A stretch of 10,982 nucleotides of DNA from Cyanobacteria bacterium UBA8803 (GCA_003505715.1 DNXU01000296.1:11068-22049), one strand, 5' to 3'; numbered from the stretch's first letter, positions 1 to 7,729 are shown. Numbers and translations are program-made. The notes: generated from the sequence alone by a model not told the origin.

Positions 1-2550
1 GTCGTTAATGTACCACAAGGTTGCTAGGGCAGTCTCGACTCCTGCTCTAACTGCTACACCAGCCATTCCTAAGGCTGAACGGTCATCGCCAGCGGCTGTT
101 TGGCAGGCACTTAAGGTGAGCAGTTTGACACTAGAGTTGCTGCGTTGGGAACGTAGCAGGGTATCGAGTTCCTCAATACTGATTGGCCGATCGTAGGCTA
201 ATACAAAGGTGCCTAGGGCATCAACTCCAAATTTGCCGTGAGTTGCGATGTGAACGATGGGGTAACTCTTGTTTTGCAGTTGCGCTTGCAAGTTGGCAAG
301 GGTAAACTGTCCATCCACTAACTCGATACCTCCTAAAATTTCTTCCACCGCAACGATCTCAGCCTTCACATTTGTCAGGGGAGCAAACGGGGGTTTCTCA
401 ATTGTTAAGCCGAGGCTGAGCGCCTCTAAATTGTTACGCTCTAGGGGTTGGCGGTTGGTGAGTGTCAGGCTGGGGGTGTTGGCAATAGGGTACTTCTCGA
501 TCGCAAAGTTTTGACCGTCGTGCAGTACCGCCATGGGCACCTTACGCAACACCCCGTCGTTGATGAAGATTAAGGTGCTAGGGTCGATCTTCGCTAGATC
601 TGCGGCCATGGGACGTATTAATAGATCGTATGCTTCCTGAGCCTGGGGCAGATATTCTTCAGTGTCTTGTAATTCCAGAAAATAGCGCAACTGGTCGATC
701 TTAGACTCAAGGTCTGACTTGGTTATTGCCACGGGATAGTTGGTCAAGGAGCCATCGGGCGATCGCAAAATCATTTCCGTATGGCTGTCCAAAATAATAG
801 AGTAAATTACGGCGGCCTTAGCATCTGCTAAATTTGCATTCCCTTTAACGTTGCCCTTGGCTACCTGCACGCATTCGTCACCAAAAAAGTTCTCTAACTC
901 CGCTAGTTTGAGTAGTTCTAAGATGTCGATCGCCTTTTTCAGGATTGGCGCGTCTACCTTGGCATCCTGACTTTTTAAGCCGGAGCGTTTAGAGTCTAGT
1001 AACAATTCCATTAACTCTCGATAAACTGGTTCTACCTGTTCGCGAAAGTCAAGTTGCACATCTTGATTAGCTGCGACGAGATCGCCTCGGATGTTTTGCA
1101 GAGAAGCGATCGCTTCTTCGTAAGCTGCGATCGCTTCTCCGGTAGCACCCCTTGCTTTCAACATCCGTCCTGCCTGCCATTGCCAGCGATACAGGCTATC
1201 TGGTGCATTAAGGCTCTGAGCAGTAAATTGAGCTTGGCGAGTCAACTCCATGCTCTTGTCGTATTCACCTGTTGCTTCATGCCACTGTCCTAAGCTACCC
1301 AAGGCAAAGGATTCAGCTCTTTTATCGCCTATGTTTCTGGCAATGACCAGTGCTTGCTCTAAAAGGGTTGCAGGTTGCTCCTCCAAACCTACTAATCTGT
1401 CACCCCCAGCTCCTATTTCTTCCCTGCTTCCCATAACATTTAATTGTTCTGTTGCCAGGTTAATCAGGGTATAGGCTTTCTCCCGCGCATCTGGTAATTT
1501 GTCTAATAACTCTTTTACTCTTTGCCAATTGGCAGCAATTAAGTTTTCCTCACTACTAATTGAGGAAGAGCGTGCTGCTGTACTGAGTTGATCCGAGCTA
1601 TTAAGTAACAAGCGGTTCAGATTCATCAAGGCTCTGACTTCTTCAAACCCTCCTACCGAGCGAGCAGTTTGTATGCTTTGTTCAAAAAATTTTCTTGCCA
1701 AGGCTCGATCCTGAGTTGCACTTGCCTTTAAGTTGTTAGCCTCTCGGTCATTGCCTTCTAACTCAGCTGACTGCGCCTGAGTAGCATAGCGGCTGGCTCT
1801 GTTGGTGTAAATATTGCCCAAATTGTTTAAAGCTGTGGCGATGTAACTGGTATGATGCAATTCACGGGCGATGTTTAGACTATTCTGTTGAGCGGTCAAA
1901 GCCTCCTCATATTTTCCGACAGCCAAATAAGCATTTCCCAAAGCTCCCTCAACTGCCGCTGCTGCTAGCGGTTCTGGGTTTTGAAGTAGAATGTCCTGGG
2001 CTGACTGCAACAGAGCGATCGCTCGTGGCTGTTGTCCTAACTCGCTGTAAGTTTGCGCTTGCTCGGTTAACAGCCTAACTAGTACTGGGCGGCTTTTTTT
2101 ATCGTCGATAGAGCGATAAATTTTAATCGCTTTCTCCCAATGAGCGATCGCGACCGGGAGTTGACCGATTTGCTGATACGCTAATGCTAAGTTCTGAAGA
2201 ATAATGGCTCGATCTGGCTCTACAGTAATTTGTGACAGTGCTTGTTCCCATAGAGCGATCGCTTCCGTAAATTTCCCAGCTTGATATGATGCCACGCCCT
2301 TCTCTACTAGAGCATCGCTCCCGTAGTTAGGCATTTGGCTATAAAACCCAGTTTCCGCTCGTTTACCTAACCAGTTGTCGGTATTGGTAATTAAAGAAAC
2401 TAGGTTTTTGGGATGACTGGACTGACGCTCTAGTGCTACTGCTGAATTATGACCCAGTGCCGTTGACCAAGCGTGGAGGCTGAGGCATAAGACCAAACTG
2501 GTTAACCAGCACAGACTGAATCGACGCCAACGCCACCAAGCTGGGTACAT
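1..2550 (-). CDS. Exported TPR-CHAT domain protein (caspase-like), C-terminus cut by window edge
   Basis: Reading the minus strand from ATG at 2550 gives 850 uninterrupted codons with no stop before position 1, so the C-terminal end lies outside the window. The N-terminus is a likely Sec signal peptide: basic residues 7-10 (RWRR), a hydrophobic run at about 11-25, then small residues near 27-33. TPR-like helices fill about residues 78-490, with repeated pattern pieces such as EAIALWEQAL and EAIAAYEEAIAS. A CHAT domain starts near residue 575. Its His box is HIATHG (His771) and its Cys box is LSACQTA (Cys816), the usual catalytic dyad of this caspase/separase-related fold; the visible part ends at LATLWYIND. 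The family is a predicted cysteine protease; the target is unknown. AGGGAG abuts the ATG with no spacer, so the start rests mainly on the signal peptide. It is divergent from the TpsB transporter, and cyanobacterial TPS loci often contain CHAT proteins. The domain call is firm; the role is inferred. Confidence 0.93.
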   Translation of the reverse strand, partial: MYPAWWRWRRFSLCWLTSLVLCLSLHAWSTALGHNSAVALERQSSHPKNLVSLITNTDNWLGKRAETGFYSQMPNYGSDALVEKGVASYQAGKFTEAIALWEQALSQITVEPDRAIILQNLALAYQQIGQLPVAIAHWEKAIKIYRSIDDKKSRPVLVRLLTEQAQTYSELGQQPRAIALLQSAQDILLQNPEPLAAAAVEGALGNAYLAVGKYEEALTAQQNSLNIARELHHTSYIATALNNLGNIYTNRASRYATQAQSAELEGNDREANNLKASATQDRALARKFFEQSIQTARSVGGFEEVRALMNLNRLLLNSSDQLSTAARSSSISSEENLIAANWQRVKELLDKLPDAREKAYTLINLATEQLNVMGSREEIGAGGDRLVGLEEQPATLLEQALVIARNIGDKRAESFALGSLGQWHEATGEYDKSMELTRQAQFTAQSLNAPDSLYRWQWQAGRMLKARGATGEAIAAYEEAIASLQNIRGDLVAANQDVQLDFREQVEPVYRELMELLLDSKRSGLKSQDAKVDAPILKKAIDILELLKLAELENFFGDECVQVAKGNVKGNANLADAKAAVIYSIILDSHTEMILRSPDGSLTNYPVAITKSDLESKIDQLRYFLELQDTEEYLPQAQEAYDLLIRPMAADLAKIDPSTLIFINDGVLRKVPMAVLHDGQNFAIEKYPIANTPSLTLTNRQPLERNNLEALSLGLTIEKPPFAPLTNVKAEIVAVEEILGGIELVDGQFTLANLQAQLQNKSYPIVHIATHGKFGVDALGTFVLAYDRPISIEELDTLLRSQRSNSSVKLLTLSACQTAAGDDRSALGMAGVAVRAGVETALATLWYIND

Positions 2551-2610
2551 CTCCCTAAATAATTTATAAGACAATATGGTATAAAACCCTAATTGTAACA
2601 TAATTTCTCA
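2551..2610. promoter_or_regulatory. Divergent promoter region between CHAT gene and TpsB gene
   Basis: The 60 bases between the two divergent start codons must carry signals for both genes unless promoters lie inside the coding regions. On the plus strand, TGGTATAAA at 2577-2585 fits an extended -10 element (TG-n-TATAAA). It would start transcription about 20 bases before the transporter ATG. On the minus strand an A/T-rich TATAAA lies at 2568-2563, and TTACAA (2598-2593) with a 16-base spacer to TATTGT is a weaker alternative. No good -35 box is seen for the plus-strand element. The close spacing suggests coordinated expression. Confidence 0.45.
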
Positions 2611-4332
2611 ATGAATTTTAAAGGGATTCTGATTAGTACAGGATTATGGTATTTGAGTTGGGGTAACGTGGCTCTGGCTGGGGAAGGGTTGCAGGTTGGA
2701 GGATTAAATAATCCGGATATTCCACCAGGCATCCTGGAACCGACTCGTCCTACCCTACCGCCTTTACCAACCGCACCGCCAGAACCTCCCGCATCCCTAC
2801 CCCCACTCACTCCACCTTCCCAACCACCAGAGAATCCCCCACCGGAATTAGGAGTTAGTGTTAAGGTCAAACGCATCGAAGTTTTAGGGAGTACTGTTTT
2901 TTCCCCAGCAGAATTAGCAGCAGCTGTGGCTTCTTTTATCGGCAAAGATGCCACCTTTGAAGAACTCTTAGGAATTCGCACGGCCATTACCAAGTTATAC
3001 ACCGATAATGGCTACACCACCTCCGGTGCATTTTTACCATCTCAGGATGTCACAGATGGGGTGGTGAGGATTCAAGTAGTAGAAGGAGGTATCGAACGGA
3101 TTGATATTCAGGGATTGAAGCATTTACATCCCAGCTACGTGCGATCGCGCCTTAGCTCAGCAACCCAAGCACCGATTAATCTGCGCCGTTTGGAAGAAGC
3201 ACTGCAACTATTGCAACTAGATCCTCAACTCGAACGGGTGCAGGCAGAACTTTCAGCAGGAACTGTCGCAGGTACAAATGTTTTAACGCTCAAGGTACAG
3301 GAAGCTCAACCTTGGCAGATGGCTTTGACCTTGGAAAATCGGGACTCTCCTAGTGTAGGGTCTCTGGGCGGTACTGCCACCCTGAATAATAATAACTTGC
3401 TTGGGTTTGGCGATCGCTTGAGTGCAGATTACGGCCTGAGTGAAGGGATCAACCGATACAGCCTCCGCTACGAAATCCCCATTAATCCGCAAAATGGCAC
3501 CCTCAGTCTGAGCTATAACCGCAGTAAGAGCGAGTTAATTGAGGAACCATTTTCAGTTTTTGACATTAACTCCAACTCTTACACCCTTTCCCTGGGGTTC
3601 CGCCAACCCATCGTTCGCACTCCTACTAGCGAATTTGCTCTCGCCTTGTCCCTAGACTTGCGCCAAAGCCAAACCTTTGTATTAGAAGATATTCCTTTTT
3701 CCTTTTCGCTAGGGCCAGAGGATGGTAAATCTAGAGTAACAGTAGTGCGGTTTAGCCAAGACTGGCTCAACCGTTCGGCTAACCGAGTTTTAGCAGCGCG
3801 ATCGCAATTTAGTTTTGGCTTAGATGCTTTTGATGCCACGATCAATGAGAGCGGGGTAGATGGCCGCTTTATGAGTTGGATCGGGCAGTTGCAGTGGGTG
3901 CAGGCGTTAGGTGCCGATGCTATTTTGATTGCTCGTGCTGGGGTGCAACTATCTAATGATACGTTGTTACCGTTAGAACAGTTTAGTATTGGTGGGAGAG
4001 ATACGGTACGGGGCTATCTGCAAAATCAACGAGTTGCTGATAATGGCATTATCGGCTCGTTAGAAGTGCGGTGGCCGATCGTGCGCGATCCGGGGGGAAT
4101 TGGCACAATTCAGCTTGCGCCTTTTTTTGATATGGGTACAGTTTGGAATCACGAGAGTGAAGTGGGGAGTCCTAGGACGTTAGCCAGTATTGGTTTAGGA
4201 TTGCGCTGGCAGTTAGAACCTTACCTTTCAGTACAGTTTGATTGGGGCATTCCCCTTATTTCTGTGGAAAATGAAGGGGATAGTTTCCAGGACAATGGAA
4301 TTACATTTTCAATTCGCTTTCAACCGTTTTAG
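2611..4332 (+). CDS. TpsB/ShlB-FhaC-type outer-membrane transporter (two-partner secretion)
   Basis: This 573-residue protein is an Omp85-superfamily TpsB transporter, which moves a partner TpsA exoprotein across the outer membrane. The visible order is: signal peptide 1-23 (cleavage after ALA); a proline-rich linker with 20 prolines in residues 38-78; POTRA 1 at about 84-157 (KRIEVLGSTVFSPAEL, then the VVEGGIERIDIQG junction); POTRA 2 at about 160-236 (INLRRLEEALQLLQLDPQLE); and a beta-barrel from about 237 to the end. The barrel contains VRGY at 466-469, the conserved loop-6 motif, a FFDMGTVW strand and a terminal Phe, as expected for BAM-inserted barrels. The length is typical. There is no clear Shine-Dalgarno before ATG 2611; the signal peptide supports this start. 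No TpsA (haemagglutinin-repeat) partner lies in the window. It could be beyond the left edge or elsewhere, or the divergent CHAT protein could be functionally linked. Confidence 0.95.
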   Translation: MNFKGILISTGLWYLSWGNVALAGEGLQVGGLNNPDIPPGILEPTRPTLPPLPTAPPEPPASLPPLTPPSQPPENPPPELGVSVKVKRIEVLGSTVFSPAELAAAVASFIGKDATFEELLGIRTAITKLYTDNGYTTSGAFLPSQDVTDGVVRIQVVEGGIERIDIQGLKHLHPSYVRSRLSSATQAPINLRRLEEALQLLQLDPQLERVQAELSAGTVAGTNVLTLKVQEAQPWQMALTLENRDSPSVGSLGGTATLNNNNLLGFGDRLSADYGLSEGINRYSLRYEIPINPQNGTLSLSYNRSKSELIEEPFSVFDINSNSYTLSLGFRQPIVRTPTSEFALALSLDLRQSQTFVLEDIPFSFSLGPEDGKSRVTVVRFSQDWLNRSANRVLAARSQFSFGLDAFDATINESGVDGRFMSWIGQLQWVQALGADAILIARAGVQLSNDTLLPLEQFSIGGRDTVRGYLQNQRVADNGIIGSLEVRWPIVRDPGGIGTIQLAPFFDMGTVWNHESEVGSPRTLASIGLGLRWQLEPYLSVQFDWGIPLISVENEGDSFQDNGITFSIRFQPF

Positions 4333-4334
4333 AT

Positions 4335-4350
4335 CTTATTTGAAAATAAG
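4335..4350. terminator. Weak A/T-rich hairpin between convergent genes
   Basis: CTTATT-TGAA-AATAAG forms a 6-bp stem with a 4-base loop directly after the transporter stop codon, in the 57-base gap between two convergent genes. The position suits a bidirectional terminator. The stem is all A/T except the end pair and no T-run follows on either strand, so the call is weak. Confidence 0.2.
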
Positions 4351-4389
4351 GAATATCTAATTAATTTGGCTTAGGTACTTATATCGAGA

Positions 4390-5442
4390 TTATATCGGGG
4401 GAGAAATCCATTCAAAACTGGGGGCACCACATGTTTCGTCACCATTATCGCTAATTTTTAGGCTCATCATCTCCATAGCGATAGAAACCATACTATGCAT
4501 ACTGTTAACGATGGCATGGTATAAGACTGATGGTGTACCATTAAATGCTTGCTCTAGCTGGAGCAGCATCAATGAATACTGGAGATTGAAGGCGTTATTT
4601 AACGTAGCTAGCTGGGAGGATGGCTCGTAATCGCTACTCTTGGGATTTTGCTTGATCGGAAACACATCGTTGTAGTCAACGGTGAAAGGGTCACCCGATG
4701 GCTCCTGCTGAGGTTTATCCGTGGGGCTATAATAACGCCCGTACCATATCTCTTTGAAGCGAAAGAAGTGGGCAACTTCTTCAGACTTTTTAAAATAGTC
4801 TTCGCTTTCTATAAATATGGATTCATCAGTGCCTTCCCCTTGCTTGATAATTATTTCCAAAGCTTTGTCGGCACTCTCCTTATTAGTAATAACAATCGGC
4901 TTGCCATTACTACTCCAGTAATAGTTTTGTTCAATTTGCTTACTGGGATCGCCGCAAAATACAGCGGGTTCTCCAAACTCATCACACATATCATTTAACC
5001 TGATGATAATCTCATTATAGAACTCACCAATGGTGACAGCAGGAATATCAATTGCTGCAAATGCCCGGAAAGATACCTCAATCTCTTTCGGTTTTTCAAT
5101 CTCCAAGAAAGTAGAAATTGCCTCTCGCGAGAAAGCCATTAAATTAATAGGAAAGTTTCGGTCTGTAAAATTCATCGTGAGCGGATAAGTCGGGATGTTA
5201 TCCTCCCGTAATGACACCTTGCCGCCCAGACTGGAGATAAGATTTCCAACCAGCAGCATATGCAGCATTTCTTCCATCATGACACTACGGATAAGGTTAG
5301 CAGCGACATGATTTTTATATCCGTTTTGGTTTTTCTTGATACTCAGCCAAGCTGTCATGTATGGCGGTATTGTTGAAAGTTCCAGTTCCATCGCTTTTTG
5401 CAGCAGGGGGAAGATCTCTGATTTCTGTTCGTTGAGTGTCAT
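4390..5442 (-). CDS. Ferritin-like domain protein (VioB/RebD-type ferritin-like family)
   Basis: From ATG 5442 the protein has 350 residues and matches the ferritin-like domain family first named from the iminophenyl-pyruvate dimer synthases VioB/RebD. It is far shorter than those enzymes and has no evident extra domain. Likely metal-ligand motifs are E19-L-E21 before STIPPY, E57-E58-M-L-H61 before LLVGNL, TIGEFYNEI (E140, E144), and E222-V-A-H225 before FFRF; they suggest a di-metal four-helix bundle. IIKQGEGT at about 198-205 is another family hallmark. No signal peptide is seen, so it is probably cytoplasmic. An in-frame ATG at 5460 would add six residues and overlap the GMC gene by 14 bases. 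I prefer 5442 because AAGGA at 5454-5450 sits 7 bases before it and it starts 4 bases after the GMC stop. It is the last gene of a three-gene unit, so a job tied to the GMC enzyme is likely. The family is fairly sure; the reaction is unknown. Confidence 0.88.
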   Translation of the reverse strand: MTLNEQKSEIFPLLQKAMELELSTIPPYMTAWLSIKKNQNGYKNHVAANLIRSVMMEEMLHMLLVGNLISSLGGKVSLREDNIPTYPLTMNFTDRNFPINLMAFSREAISTFLEIEKPKEIEVSFRAFAAIDIPAVTIGEFYNEIIIRLNDMCDEFGEPAVFCGDPSKQIEQNYYWSSNGKPIVITNKESADKALEIIIKQGEGTDESIFIESEDYFKKSEEVAHFFRFKEIWYGRYYSPTDKPQQEPSGDPFTVDYNDVFPIKQNPKSSDYEPSSQLATLNNAFNLQYSLMLLQLEQAFNGTPSVLYHAIVNSMHSMVSIAMEMMSLKISDNGDETCGAPSFEWISPPI

Positions 5443-5446
5443 AGCA

Positions 5447-7081
5447 CTATCCTTGGGCATTGGTTTTCTTGTTGAGATGATCCCCTAGGCGCAAAGCTAG
5501 GGCTGTCAAGGTCAAGGTTGGGTTAACAGCGCCGGTTGAGGGGAATGAGGCATTGGAGCAAACATAAAGGTTATCTACGCCATGTACGCGCATATCTGGA
5601 TCGGTGACGCCAAAGGTTTCACTATCGCTCATGCGCAGCGTACAGGCGGCATGGTCAGCACGCCAAGAAATCGAGGGTTTACCGATCAGAGAAGCATCCA
5701 TAGCATTAAAAATCTTCTTGACCTGTTTTTGTATGTATTTCATGCGCCTGTCAAAATCATAAGACTGGCTGAAATCAACCAGAGTCTGCGGCATTCCCAT
5801 CTTATTGATTTTGTCGAAATTGCTAATCCTGTTGTTGCGTTCGCTGAAGATCTCTACCATGCCGTGCAATTCAATCCAATTCTCCCCTTCGATATAATTG
5901 TTTATATCGGCATAGTTAAGTCCGGCCTGCATTTTGCTCAGTAGATTGATTTTGGGGGAGCTGGGTGGGTTGATCAGGATAAACTTGCCCTCGGCTTGTT
6001 CTTCTTCGCTATCGAAGTGGCGAGAACAAAGCGTGGGGAAATTCATCTCCGACTGCTCTAGCTGCGAATTTTTGGCTCGCTGGCCAGTAAAGATGAAATA
6101 GGGATGGGTAACCAAGTTTGCGCCTACAAGATCGCGATCGTTACCGATACCGTTGCGCCAGAACTTATCATATTTTGAACGCAGCAGTAGCTTGCTGGAT
6201 TCGATCGTCCCAGCAGCGATGATAATGCGCTCAGCTTCAGCGTACAAGGTGTTTGTATTGTTTCTTGTTTTATTGTCATTTTCAAAGTAAGCAACACCTT
6301 TGGCAATATTCCCACACTCGGACATGACAACCTTTTCCACTACACTGTTGAGCCTTACCTCTAGATTAGGAAAGCTCCCACTGTCTAACATGTCATCAAG
6401 GAAGTTATTGGCAGAGAACCGCGCACCAAAAGGGCAATATTTGCAAGTGCCAGTCGTCTGGCAGGGCGCATGTCTCGAAACCGTATTGGTAATTCCACGT
6501 CGAGCAATTGGTAAATGACTGTAAGCTATGCCTGAGGCACGCATAGCCTCAGCCACGGGTTTATCCTCCCATGTGTACGGAAAGGCTGAGAAAGGGTATG
6601 TTTGGCTTCTGGGAACGGTTGGGTCTTCAGAATCCCCCGATACTCCAATATAATGTTCAGCCTCACAATAATAAGGTTCTAATTCATTATAGTTAAAAGG
6701 CCAGTCTAGATTGCTTCCCGTATTAGAGTAGAGCCTAAAGTCTTCGGGCTTGAGACGGAAAGACCAGCCGCCCCAATGGATAGTCGAACCGCCGTAGGTA
6801 ATAACCCGAGAACCCATCAGGGGTACTGTAGTTTTCCCAGCATTTATGTTTTCGCCTGGACGATCTCGATCTGGATAGTCAAGGTCATAGTATTTCTCAT
6901 AAGGTAATTTGCCGGAAAGAATATAATCTTGCCAGATTGCGGCGTCTTGCATTTTTACCTTTTGACCCGCCTCCAGTATCAGAATTGAAGCATTTGGATT
7001 TTTACAGAGTAGGCGGTAAGTTAGGGCTGTAGCAGCCACGCCAGAACCAATGATGATGGTTTCAAAGTTATCGGTTGTCAT
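5447..7081 (-). CDS. FAD-dependent GMC family oxidoreductase (dehydrogenase/oxidase)
   Basis: This 544-residue, full-length GMC enzyme should oxidise an alcohol or sugar hydroxyl using FAD. The N-terminal Rossmann motif is IIIGSGVAA (G12, G14, A17), with LILEAG placing Glu37 on the FAD ribose. GGSTIHWGGW at 97-106 is the second FAD-contact motif. IIAAGTIESSKLL is the conserved GMC AAG segment. The C-terminal block has HAACTLRM (His477), DNLYVCSNASFPSTGAVNPT and Asn520, the usual catalytic His/Asn pair. Cys207, Cys213 and Cys216 (CX5CX2C, followed by PFGA) resemble the [3Fe-4S] site of bacterial FAD-glucose dehydrogenase alpha subunits. There is no signal peptide. ATG 7081 overlaps the TGA of the upstream small gene (ATGA), indicating translational coupling. 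Its context with a small protein and a ferritin-like protein suggests a complex or shared pathway. The family is certain; the substrate and electron acceptor are not. Confidence 0.95.
   Translation of the reverse strand: MTTDNFETIIIGSGVAATALTYRLLCKNPNASILILEAGQKVKMQDAAIWQDYILSGKLPYEKYYDLDYPDRDRPGENINAGKTTVPLMGSRVITYGGSTIHWGGWSFRLKPEDFRLYSNTGSNLDWPFNYNELEPYYCEAEHYIGVSGDSEDPTVPRSQTYPFSAFPYTWEDKPVAEAMRASGIAYSHLPIARRGITNTVSRHAPCQTTGTCKYCPFGARFSANNFLDDMLDSGSFPNLEVRLNSVVEKVVMSECGNIAKGVAYFENDNKTRNNTNTLYAEAERIIIAAGTIESSKLLLRSKYDKFWRNGIGNDRDLVGANLVTHPYFIFTGQRAKNSQLEQSEMNFPTLCSRHFDSEEEQAEGKFILINPPSSPKINLLSKMQAGLNYADINNYIEGENWIELHGMVEIFSERNNRISNFDKINKMGMPQTLVDFSQSYDFDRRMKYIQKQVKKIFNAMDASLIGKPSISWRADHAACTLRMSDSETFGVTDPDMRVHGVDNLYVCSNASFPSTGAVNPTLTLTALALRLGDHLNKKTNAQG
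5450..5454 (-). promoter_or_regulatory. Ribosome binding site that decides the ferritin-like gene start
   Basis: AAGGA on the minus strand lies 7 bases before ATG 5442 and overlaps the last codons of the GMC gene. It has ideal Shine-Dalgarno spacing for the 5442 start. For the alternative ATG at 5460 it would fall inside the coding sequence. Confidence 0.6.
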
Positions 7082-7668
7082 TGTGGTAGTTGACTCTCGA
7101 AGGTGCGGTAGGGAGCGGGTTGGCCTGGTATATAAGCACCGCCAATATAGCCACAGTAGTTTTTTGCGCCGAATTTCTTGAAGCCACCTAGCGATAATTG
7201 CAACGCTATGAATTCATTGGCAACTACTTGGCGCGTTAAGGCAATGAGCGTTTCGGGTGGCGTTTTGGTTAAGTCTTTATCGGTGAATAGATATTCATAA
7301 GCTTTGTCCTCATCATTGCCCTTTTCGGCAATCAGGTCCTTTATTGCCTTTTGGGCAATGCTATAGTATTCGCGATAAATGGGACGCAGATTGATCCGAT
7401 TAAGCATGAAGCTATAGAGTACCGCCTTATACGGCGTTGGATCTTCCATGTTTTGCCAGAATTTGCCGATATGGACAAAAATCTGCCACATGGTAGCGAA
7501 TGTTTCATCGCTTAAGGGTTGTAATTCATTGCTGAGCGGATGTTTTGCGTTTTGCTGATACATGCTATTTAGGAAATCTCTGGCTGCAAAATAAAACTCT
7601 GTGAGATGGCACCGCGTTCCAATTCCAGCAGAAACCGTGCCCAGTGCGGAAAAATAAAATCTGAGCAA
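7078..7668 (-). CDS. Small protein preceding the GMC gene; possible small subunit of the dehydrogenase
   Basis: The protein has 196 residues if it starts at TTG 7668, the first start codon after an in-frame TAA (7680-7678). AAGG three bases upstream gives modest support. Starting at the first in-frame ATG would cost 35 residues, including a FYFSALGTVSAGIG segment that faintly resembles the start of the mature gamma subunit of FAD-sorbitol/glucose dehydrogenases. The body is mostly helical and rich in aromatic residues. The tail (171-190: YCGYIGG, then PGQPAPYRTF) is Gly/Pro-rich and carries Cys172. No twin-arginine or Sec signal is visible, unlike the classical gamma subunit. It overlaps the GMC gene by 4 bases, so a subunit or chaperone role for that enzyme is the natural inference. 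I do not recognise the family with confidence. The coding call is good; the function is tentative. Confidence 0.75.
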   Translation of the reverse strand: MLRFYFSALGTVSAGIGTRCHLTEFYFAARDFLNSMYQQNAKHPLSNELQPLSDETFATMWQIFVHIGKFWQNMEDPTPYKAVLYSFMLNRINLRPIYREYYSIAQKAIKDLIAEKGNDEDKAYEYLFTDKDLTKTPPETLIALTRQVVANEFIALQLSLGGFKKFGAKNYCGYIGGAYIPGQPAPYRTFESQLPQ

Positions 7669-7713
7669 TGACCTTGTTTATAGATTTTTGACCGACTCCC
7701 TAACTGCCACTCC

Positions 7714-7729
7714 CTCAATAGAAATTGAG
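7714..7729. other. Small inverted repeat in the leader of the GMC unit
   Basis: CTCAAT-AGAA-ATTGAG is a perfect 6-bp stem with a 4-base loop, about 46 bases before the TTG start of the small gene. It could be a leader hairpin or an operator. There is no T-run, so it is unlikely to be a terminator. Confidence 0.3.

Noticed and set aside
1054..1474. Plus-strand open frames, rich in Ser and Cys, opposite the CHAT gene
   Set aside because: The minus strand is continuously open for 850 codons with TPR and CHAT motifs, so these are shadows.
2589..3002. Open frame on the minus strand with a Gly-rich product opposite the start of the transporter gene
   Set aside because: It is the antisense reading of the proline-rich linker and POTRA 1 of a well-supported gene. 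The Gly runs come from the CCN proline codons, and there is no family feature.
4379..4397. TTATATCG repeated twice with an 11-base period around the ferritin-like stop codon
   Set aside because: Two 8-base A/T-rich copies in this context are easily chance, and no further copies are present.
4648..4998. 116-codon plus-strand frame inside the ferritin-like gene
   Set aside because: It is an antisense shadow of a gene with clear family motifs and good start context. Its own product shows no recognisable features.
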